Part shown: one piece after another, positions 32,320 through 36,551 of the stretch | Layout: every line of letters starts with the position of its first letter | How positions within the stretch are numbered: position 1 is the stretch's first letter | From: Comamonadaceae bacterium | Lineage (GTDB): Bacteria > Pseudomonadota > Gammaproteobacteria > Burkholderiales > Burkholderiaceae_C | Reading direction: 5' to 3' | Length of the DNA: 36,551 bases | Assembly: GCA_947476465.1 (NCBI GenBank) | Contig: CANJQN010000047.1 | Location: forward strand, 1-36,551 | The notes under the pieces: generated by a model | Told to the model about the DNA's origin: nothing | What the model saw: only the letters and a program-made list of their open reading frames with translations | Databases searched by the model: none | Made by a program: the position numbers and the translations under genes

Positions 32320-34215
32320 TCAGCCGGCCAGCAGCTCCTTGATCTGTTGGAGGGCGGTCGGGTCTTCGATGGTGGTCAGGTCGCCCGGGTCACGGCCTTC
32401 GCACACTGCCTGGATGGCCCGTCGCAAGAGCTTGCCGCTGCGGGTCTTGGGCAGCGCCGTGACGAAACGCACCCGCGACGGACGGGCCACCGCGCCCAGC
32501 TGGCTGTCCACCGCCTTCATGATCTCGCCCTCGAGCTTGAACTGCCCCGCGTCGTCGGCCACATCGGCCGCGTGGCGCGGCACGACAAATGCCATGGCGA
32601 CCTGACCCTTGAGCGTGTCGGCCACGCCCACCACAGCCACCTCGGCCACGCCGGCATGGCTGGAAATGCTCTCCTCGATCTCACGCGTGCCCAGGCGGTG
32701 GCCGGCGACGTTGATCACGTCGTCGGTGCGGCCCAGGATGTAGTAATAACCGTCGGCGTCGCGGATGCCCCAGTCGAAGGTGCTGTAGGCCGTCTTGCCG
32801 GGAATGCTCTCCCAGTAGGTCTTGACGAAGCGCGCGTCGTCGCGCCAGATGGTCTGCATGAAGCCGGGCGGTGTGGGCAGGTCGATCATGACCACGCCCT
32901 TCTGGTTGGGCTCGGTCAGCTCTTGCCCGGTGGTCTCGTGGACGATCTTGACCTTCCAGCCGTACATGGGAACGCCCGGGCTGCCGAACTTGCTGGCCTT
33001 GCGCTCGACGCCGTTGGCGATGGTGAGGATCGGCCAGCCGGTCTCGGTCTGCCAGTAGTTGTCAATGATGGGCACGCCCAGGGCGTCGCTGATCCAGCGC
33101 GCTGTCGGTGCGTCCAGCGGCTCACCGGCCAGGTACAAGGCCTTCAGGCTGGACAGGTCGTACTTCTTCATCAGGGCTTGGTCGTGCTTTTTGAGCACGC
33201 GCACCGCCGTCGGCGCGCTGAACATCGCACTGACCTTGAATTTTTCGACCAGGCTCCACCACACGCCCGCGTCGGGGCGGATCGGCAGCCCTTCGTAGAG
33301 GATGGTGGCCATGCCGGCGATCAACGGGCCGTAGACGATGTAGCTGTGGCCCACCACCCAGCCGATGTCGCTGGTGCAGAAATAGGTACCGCCCGCCTCG
33401 CCCTGCATGATGTGCTTCATGCTGGCCGCCAGCGCGACCGCGTAGCCTCCGACATCGCGCTGCACACCCTTGGGCTGGCCCGTGGTGCCGCTGGTGTACA
33501 TGGTGTAGCTGATGTCGTTCGAGTCGAGCCACTCGCAGGGCACCACCTCGCCCTGGTGGCGCAGCGCCAGGGCGTCCCAGTCCCAGTCGCGTCCGGGCGC
33601 CGGATCCAGCGGCGCCATGCGGCGGTCGACCATCAGCACCGCTTCGGGCTTGTGCGCGGACAGGTAAATAGCCTCATCCAGCAGCGGCTTGTAGGCCACC
33701 ACCTTGCCGCCGCGCGAGCCGGCATCGGCGCTGACGATCAGGCGCGGTGCGGCGTCTTCAATCCGGGAAGCCAACGACACCGACGCGAAGCCGCCGAACA
33801 CCACCGAATGGATGGCGCCGATGCGCGCACAGGCCAGCATGGCGAACACCGCCTGCGGGATCATGGGCATGTAGATCAGGACTCGGTCGCCCTTGCCCAC
33901 GCCCAGGCCGCGCAGCATGGCCGCGGCCAGCTGCACCTGTTCGTGCAACTGCGCGAAGGTATAGGTTTCCTCGGCGCCGGTCTCGGTGGACACGTGGATC
34001 AGAGCCGGTTGCTGTCCCCGGTCTTTGAGGTGGCGATCGACGGCGTTGTGGCACAGGTTGGTACGCCCGCCGCCGAACCAGCGCGTGAACGGCGGGTGGT
34101 CGTTGTCGCACATCCGCGTGGGCGGGGTCTGCCAGTCGATCAGCTTGGCCTGCTCGGCCCAGAAGGCATCGGGTTGGTCCACCGATTGGCGATAGAACGC
34201 CTCGTACGTCGTCAT
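32320..34215 (-). CDS. prpE: Propionate--CoA ligase (acetyl-CoA synthetase family)
   Basis: Forms propionyl-CoA (or acetyl-CoA) from the acid, ATP and CoA through an acyl-adenylate. The start is taken at the ATG at 34215 (MTTYEAFYRQSVDQPDAFWA), preceded by GAGGAGA at good spacing, giving 631 residues; an in-frame extension to 34347 overlaps the neighbouring gene and is unsupported. Motifs are the AMP-binding loop YTSGTTGQPKGVQRD, YWQTETGWPI, GRTDDVINVAGHRLGTREIE and the C-terminal PKTRSGKLLRR, whose lysine is the usual acetylation target. GYAVALAASM and the length fit PrpE better than Acs, but substrate preference is inferred. No prpB, prpC or prpR is nearby, so regulation is not visible. Confidence 0.88.
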   Translation of the reverse strand: MTTYEAFYRQSVDQPDAFWAEQAKLIDWQTPPTRMCDNDHPPFTRWFGGGRTNLCHNAVDRHLKDRGQQPALIHVSTETGAEETYTFAQLHEQVQLAAAMLRGLGVGKGDRVLIYMPMIPQAVFAMLACARIGAIHSVVFGGFASVSLASRIEDAAPRLIVSADAGSRGGKVVAYKPLLDEAIYLSAHKPEAVLMVDRRMAPLDPAPGRDWDWDALALRHQGEVVPCEWLDSNDISYTMYTSGTTGQPKGVQRDVGGYAVALAASMKHIMQGEAGGTYFCTSDIGWVVGHSYIVYGPLIAGMATILYEGLPIRPDAGVWWSLVEKFKVSAMFSAPTAVRVLKKHDQALMKKYDLSSLKALYLAGEPLDAPTARWISDALGVPIIDNYWQTETGWPILTIANGVERKASKFGSPGVPMYGWKVKIVHETTGQELTEPNQKGVVMIDLPTPPGFMQTIWRDDARFVKTYWESIPGKTAYSTFDWGIRDADGYYYILGRTDDVINVAGHRLGTREIEESISSHAGVAEVAVVGVADTLKGQVAMAFVVPRHAADVADDAGQFKLEGEIMKAVDSQLGAVARPSRVRFVTALPKTRSGKLLRRAIQAVCEGRDPGDLTTIEDPTALQQIKELLAG

Positions 34216-34226
34216 ACCTGTCTCCT

Positions 34227-34240
34227 CACCGTTTCCGGTG
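34227..34240 (-). promoter_or_regulatory. GAAA-tetraloop hairpin next to the prpE ribosome-binding site
   Basis: The minus strand reads CACCG-GAAA-CGGTG, a perfect 5-bp stem with a GNRA loop. Its last bases touch the GAGGAGA ribosome-binding site of prpE. It could set the edge of the initiation region or stabilise the mRNA; it is too short to be conclusive. Confidence 0.4.
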
Positions 34241-34289
34241 CCTGTTGTGTACCTGTGGGCGTGCGGACGACCCGCCTGCCGGCCTGTGC

Positions 34290-34889
34290 CTACTTGATCA
34301 GCGCGGACACCTCGCGAAATCGCGGGTGGGCCGCGCTGCGCAGCCATTCAAAGGCCACCATCTCGGTGGTCACCAGCTCGACGCCGGCGCCGGCCAGGCG
34401 GTCGAACGCCGCGTCGCGGTTGCGCTCAGTGCGTGAGGTGCAGGCGTCCGTGACCACCCAGACCTCGAACTCGTCTTCCAGCAGCTCCAGCGCGGTCTGC
34501 ATCAGGCAGATGTGCGCTTCGCAGCCCGCCAGCACCAGGGTGTTGCGCCCCGGCTCGGGCTCGGCCGGCTTTTGCAGGTGCTTGGGCAGGCTGCGCGCAT
34601 TGCCGGCGGACGCCCGCACCGGCGGGCGCAGGCGGCTGGCCAGGTCAGATGCCGCACTGAAATCCATCTTGGCGACCACCGGCGCGTCGTCTGGGCGCAG
34701 GCCAGCCACCGTGGGGCCGAGTTTTTGCGGGTTCTGCTCGGTGAACCACACAGGCAGCTGCATGAGGGCCGCTGCCTGAACCAGGCGGCGGGCATTGGCA
34801 ATGGCGGCCTGCGCGTCGTGCAGGACCGGCATGAGCCGCTCCTGGTAGTCGATCAGAACCAGTTGGGAGTCGTTGTGGTCGAGAAGCAT
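34290..34889 (-). CDS. Isochorismatase-like cysteine hydrolase (YcaC-type)
   Basis: A 199-residue cytosolic hydrolase of the isochorismatase-like superfamily. The expected catalytic triad is visible: Asp14 in VLIDYQ, Lys74 in VVAKMDF, and Cys128 in AGCEAHICLMQTALELLEDE. The usual Thr or Glu-Thr before the histidine-cysteine pair is replaced, giving GCEAHIC instead of the common GxETHxC. A 25-residue segment rich in lysine, proline and alanine (about 88-115) between the lysine and the cysteine is longer than in many members. The substrate is unknown. prpE follows 74 bases downstream on the same strand. The 76 bases upstream (34890-34965) show no clear promoter. Confidence 0.85.
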   Translation of the reverse strand: MLLDHNDSQLVLIDYQERLMPVLHDAQAAIANARRLVQAAALMQLPVWFTEQNPQKLGPTVAGLRPDDAPVVAKMDFSAASDLASRLRPPVRASAGNARSLPKHLQKPAEPEPGRNTLVLAGCEAHICLMQTALELLEDEFEVWVVTDACTSRTERNRDAAFDRLAGAGVELVTTEMVAFEWLRSAAHPRFREVSALIK

Positions 34890-34965
34890 GGGTCATTATT
34901 CCAGCCCAGCGCGCTGTCTCCGAACTGACATCCCAGAACGGCCCTGCGCCTAAGTCGCAAAGAAA

Positions 34966-35067
34966 GCAGTGTCCGGCTCAGCGGCCACCGCGGAACAGGC
35001 TTTGCCAGGCCGCTGGTGGCGCCCTGCTGCGGGGAGGCGGCTAGTCGGAGTGAGCCGCTTCGGGGGG
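34966..35067. repeat. C element, copy 4
   Basis: Begins with the same GCAGTGTCCGGCTCAGCGGC as copy 2 and keeps AGCGGC pairing with GCCGCT, but the C-run/G-run palindrome is degenerate (CCCTGCTGCGGGG). Its last dozen bases (from 35056) are also the start of the first 63-base tandem unit, so the two repeats are fused. Unlike the other copies it does not follow a minus-strand stop codon. The gene-free stretch 34890-35636 is made of this element, the tandem array, the M hairpin, 112 unique bases and the H element. Confidence 0.72.
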
Positions 35068-35307
35068 AGCCCGGTCTCCGACTGAGAACGCGCCACGCGC
35101 GTTGGGCGGGCACGCTCCCGCTTCGGAGGGAGCCCAGTCTCCGAGTGGGAACGCGCTGCGCGCCTGGGGCGGGCACGCTCCCGCTTCGGAGGGCGCCCAG
35201 TCTCCGAGTGGGAACGCGCTGCGCGCCTGGGGCGGGCACGCTCCCGCTTCGGAGGGAGCCCAGTCTCCGAGTGGGAACGCGCCGCGCGCCTGGGGCGGGC
35301 ACGCTCC
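35056..35307. repeat. Four tandem copies of a 63-base unit
   Basis: Units start at 35056, 35119, 35182 and 35245, each beginning CGCTTCGG. The last three are nearly identical; the first is diverged. Each holds the left arm of the M hairpin (GCGCGCCTGGGGCGGGCACGC) and the segment GAGGGAGCCCAGTCTCCGAG. Across each unit junction GCTCCC pairs with GGGAGC around CGCTTCGGA-like bases. Units abut directly with no unique spacers, so this is not a CRISPR array. Because 63 is a multiple of three, open frames run through it in several phases, but they resemble no protein. Confidence 0.92.
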
Positions 35308-35370
35308 TCCCTGAACCCTTCGGGTTTTTAAAGGGAACCCTCCGCATGCCCGCCCCAGGCACGCAGCGCT
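35262..35370. repeat. M element, copy 2: hairpin module (stem 35279-35304 with 35344-35369)
   Basis: The last 63-base unit supplies the left arm; a loop and right arm follow. Twenty-three of 26 pairs are Watson-Crick, and the other three become G-U on the minus strand. The apical hairpin is AACCC-TTC-GGGTT (35314-35326) followed by TTT. Compared with copy 1 (135-225), the stem changes T-A to G-C at one pair, and the apical hairpin changes G-C to A-T, both with pairing kept. Confidence 0.72.
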
Positions 35371-35420
35371 TTGGGCGTGCGGGCCGTCTCGCGCCGGGAT
35401 GGTGCGGCCTTGCTGAAGCC

Positions 35421-35434
35421 CTTCACGCGTGAAG
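35421..35434. promoter_or_regulatory. 14-bp perfect palindrome
   Basis: CTTCACGCGTGAAG is a perfect palindrome, about 200 bases before the NlpC/P60 start, in the only part of this intergenic region not shared with the left locus. A half-site CTTCACGAGTG follows at 35463-35473. It has the form of a binding site for a dimeric regulator, but no such function can be shown. Confidence 0.4.
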
Positions 35435-35481
35435 AATGACCGGTCCTGGTCCGGCGCGAAACCTTCACGAGTGTGTGCGCG

Positions 35482-35594
35482 AGGCGCGGGTGGGGCCGGC
35501 AGGCGGAGGGACCCGTCGGTCCGTGCGCGGGAGCGCACTGGACCATCGGGAGGAGCCTGCCGGCCCCGCCCGTGCAGCGCGCCTGGCCGGAGAA
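35482..35594 (+). repeat. H element, copy 2, upstream of the NlpC/P60 gene
   Basis: Matches 1-113 at 112 of 113 positions in the same orientation. The predicted rod spans 35484-35575 with a GGGA tetraloop at 35529-35532. It ends 42 bases before the NlpC/P60 ATG, so it covers the promoter or leader position of that gene. At the left locus the same element lies far from any plus-strand gene, so its sequence is probably not specific to NlpC control. Confidence 0.8.
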
Positions 35595-35636
35595 GGTGGT
35601 TTGCGCCAATCACGCAATCGCGTAAGCTCGCCGGTT

Positions 35637-36236
35637 ATGCGTCGACTGGCATGCTTACTTCTGCTCGCGGCTTCGGTGTCCAGCCATGCGGCGCCGGACG
35701 GCCCCGAAGTGGCTGCGCGCCAGGCCGCCCGTGCGGTGTCCGACTCCGGCCTGATGGGCCGCCTCGAGCACGTCGGCTCGGCCGTCATCGAGGGCGCGCA
35801 CACCGTGCGCGACCGCGCCGCCGACCTGGTCGTCAATGCCATGGGCTTTCTCGGCGTACCCTACCGCCGGGGCGGCAATTCGCCTGACACCGGCTTTGAT
35901 TGCAGCGGCTTCGTGCGCGCGATGTACGAGCAGACCATCGGCTTGGTACTGCCGCGCCGCGCCAATGAGCAGGCGGCCGCCACCGAGAAGATCGACAAGA
36001 ATGAGCTGCAGCCCGGTGACCTCGTGTTCTTCAACACCATGCGCCGCGCCTTCAGCCACGTGGGCATCTACGTGGGGGGCGGCAAGTTCATCCACGCTCC
36101 CAAGCCGGGTGCGCAAGTGCGGGTCGAGGACATGGGCGGCAGTTACTGGGCCCGCCGCTTCGATGGTGCACGCCGCGTGACTGGCGGCTCGGATGCGCCG
36201 GCGGTGGCCGCCACCGCCGCCATTCCCAACCCCTGA
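35637..36236 (+). CDS. NlpC/P60-family peptidoglycan hydrolase
   Basis: A secreted cysteine peptidase expected to cut peptide bonds in peptidoglycan stems. Starting at the ATG at 35637 gives 199 residues with a signal peptide (MRRLACLLLLAASVSSHAA); the longer open frame upstream runs through repeat DNA and is rejected. No lipobox is present, so the product is periplasmic or exported rather than a lipoprotein. The NlpC/P60 domain (about 66-180) holds the catalytic Cys89 in TGFDCSGFVR, His141 in AFSHVGIYVG and the third polar residue His153 in FIHAP, with the usual ELQPGDLVFF between. About 45 residues between signal and domain form a helix (GRLEHVGSAVIEGAHTV). No strong ribosome-binding site precedes the start. 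Confidence 0.9.
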   Translation: MRRLACLLLLAASVSSHAAPDGPEVAARQAARAVSDSGLMGRLEHVGSAVIEGAHTVRDRAADLVVNAMGFLGVPYRRGGNSPDTGFDCSGFVRAMYEQTIGLVLPRRANEQAAATEKIDKNELQPGDLVFFNTMRRAFSHVGIYVGGGKFIHAPKPGAQVRVEDMGGSYWARRFDGARRVTGGSDAPAVAATAAIPNP

Positions 36237-36268
36237 GTCTGCACAGGTACTGCCGATCCGCGTCATCC

Positions 36269-36357
36269 GCGCGAAGGCGGGGATCCAGGAGCGTGGTGTG
36301 CCCGGCGTGACGGGCCGTCGCTACGCTCGGCCCTCGCCTGGATCCCCGCCTGCGCGC
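36269..36357. repeat. Palindromic intergenic repeat (GGCGGGGATCCAGG type)
   Basis: The 21-base arm at 36269-36289 (GCGCGAAGGCGGGGATCCAGG less its last base) pairs with 36337-36357 with one mismatch, around a 47-base centre. Repeats of this kind, CGTCAT followed by a GGCGGG-ATCCA arm and its inverse, are widespread between genes in Burkholderiales and Xanthomonadales. It lies 32 bases past the NlpC/P60 stop and could serve as its 3' hairpin, though no T-run follows. Confidence 0.85.
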
Positions 36358-36442
36358 ACTGGTGTCCGCAATAGATTCGGACGATTGGACTAAGTGGTTG
36401 TCGCGTCACAGGAAAGGTGAGCTGCAACGGGGCGCGATTCGA

Positions 36443-36512
36443 ACCACTGTATGAGCCCAGGCCGGCAAAGCCTGGGCTGGCGCGGGTTTGCACCAAAGCG
36501 ACATACAGTGGT
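36443..36512. other. Nested inverted repeats with three-way-junction layout
   Basis: ACCACTGTATG (36443-36453) pairs perfectly with CATACAGTGGT (36502-36512). Immediately inside, AGCCCAGGC (36454-36462) pairs with GCCTGGGCT (36470-36478) around a 7-base loop, and TTTG/CAAA (36487-36497) can form a third small stem. This resembles a small structured RNA or a recombination site. Outer bases GCAAC (36424-36428) and GTTGC (36545-36549) are also complementary. The stretch 36237-36551 holds no gene I can support, and the feature may continue past the window. Confidence 0.6.
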
Positions 36513-36551
36513 CATGCACTTGCGAGATGGAGCGTGGCAAAGGTGTTGCGC

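Noticed and set aside
34216..34347. 44-codon extension of prpE
   Set aside because: It overlaps the isochorismatase gene and lacks similarity to the family; the ATG at 34215 has a good ribosome-binding site.
35056..35307. CRISPR array
   Set aside because: The units are 63 bases and directly adjacent, with no unique spacers and no cas genes nearby.
35041..35613. 190-residue open frame (and others) through the tandem repeats
   Set aside because: The frame exists because the unit length is a multiple of three; the product is a low-complexity repeat rich in Ala, Pro and Arg, with no family features, and it spans unrelated repeat modules.
35436..35636. N-terminal extension of the NlpC/P60 protein
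   Set aside because: It runs through the H repeat and would bury the clear signal peptide that begins at 35637.
36437..36447. tRNA on the minus strand near GGTTCGAATC
   Set aside because: The sequence resembles a T-loop, but no 5-bp T stem, acceptor stem or anticodon arm can be formed around it.
36443..36512. LexA box suggested by CTGTATG and CATACAG
   Set aside because: The half-sites are about 45 bases apart rather than adjacent, so they do not form a LexA operator.
36424..36549. Integron attC site
   Set aside because: The flanking GCAAC and GTTGC do not match the R-box consensus, and no integrase or cassette is visible; kept only as an unexplained structure.

Overview
The window is a GC-rich, almost fully coding stretch of chromosome. 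It most likely comes from a betaproteobacterium of the order Burkholderiales, family Comamonadaceae (relatives of Acidovorax or Hydrogenophaga). This placement rests on gene order (ndk-rlmN-pilW-rodZ-ispG-hisS-yfgM-bamB-der-hfq-hflX-hflK-hflC-DUF2065-hisZ-purA-phosphoribosyltransferase), on HisZ, and on the style of the intergenic palindromic repeats. I see no rRNA or tRNA gene, prophage, insertion sequence or CRISPR array.

Layout. Positions 358-20535 hold twenty genes on the minus strand, many overlapping by 1-8 bases. They cover rRNA pseudouridylation (rluD, rluB), chromosome segregation (scpB), nucleotide metabolism (ndk, purA, a phosphoribosyltransferase), rRNA/tRNA methylation (rlmN), a type IV pilus lipoprotein (pilW), a RodZ-like protein, isoprenoid synthesis (ispG), histidyl-tRNA synthetase and its paralogue hisZ, outer-membrane assembly (bamB and a YfgM-like protein), ribosome GTPases (der, hflX), the RNA chaperone hfq and the HflKC membrane complex. 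bamD (plus strand) diverges from rluD and converges on dinG, overlapping it by 38 bases. A PP2C phosphatase gene (plus) diverges from dinG; a 30-codon remnant of a probable DUF465 gene lies directly upstream of dinG. Next, on the minus strand, come a secreted coiled-coil protein overlapping zapE, the 2-oxoglutarate dehydrogenase genes odhA-odhB-lpdA, propionyl-CoA synthetase (prpE) and an isochorismatase-like hydrolase. A plus-strand NlpC/P60 hydrolase gene closes the coding part.

The unusual material lies between genes. Three repeat modules recur. H is a 113-base element that folds into a long rod with a GNRA-type tetraloop (1-113 and 35482-35594, one mismatch). M is a hairpin with a 26-bp stem (135-225 and 35279-35369) whose two copies differ by compensating base-pair changes. 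C is an approximately 85-105 base palindromic element present four times (272-357, 3498-3601, 27872-27955, 34966-35067), three of them within eight bases of the stop codon of a minus-strand gene. At the right-hand locus a 63-base unit containing the left arm of M is repeated four times in tandem. The modules occur as H-M-C on the left and C-(63 bp)4-M-H on the right. A further three-way-junction-like structure lies near the right edge (36443-36512). These are the best candidates here for an undescribed element family. No function can be assigned from one window, and all folding was done by eye.
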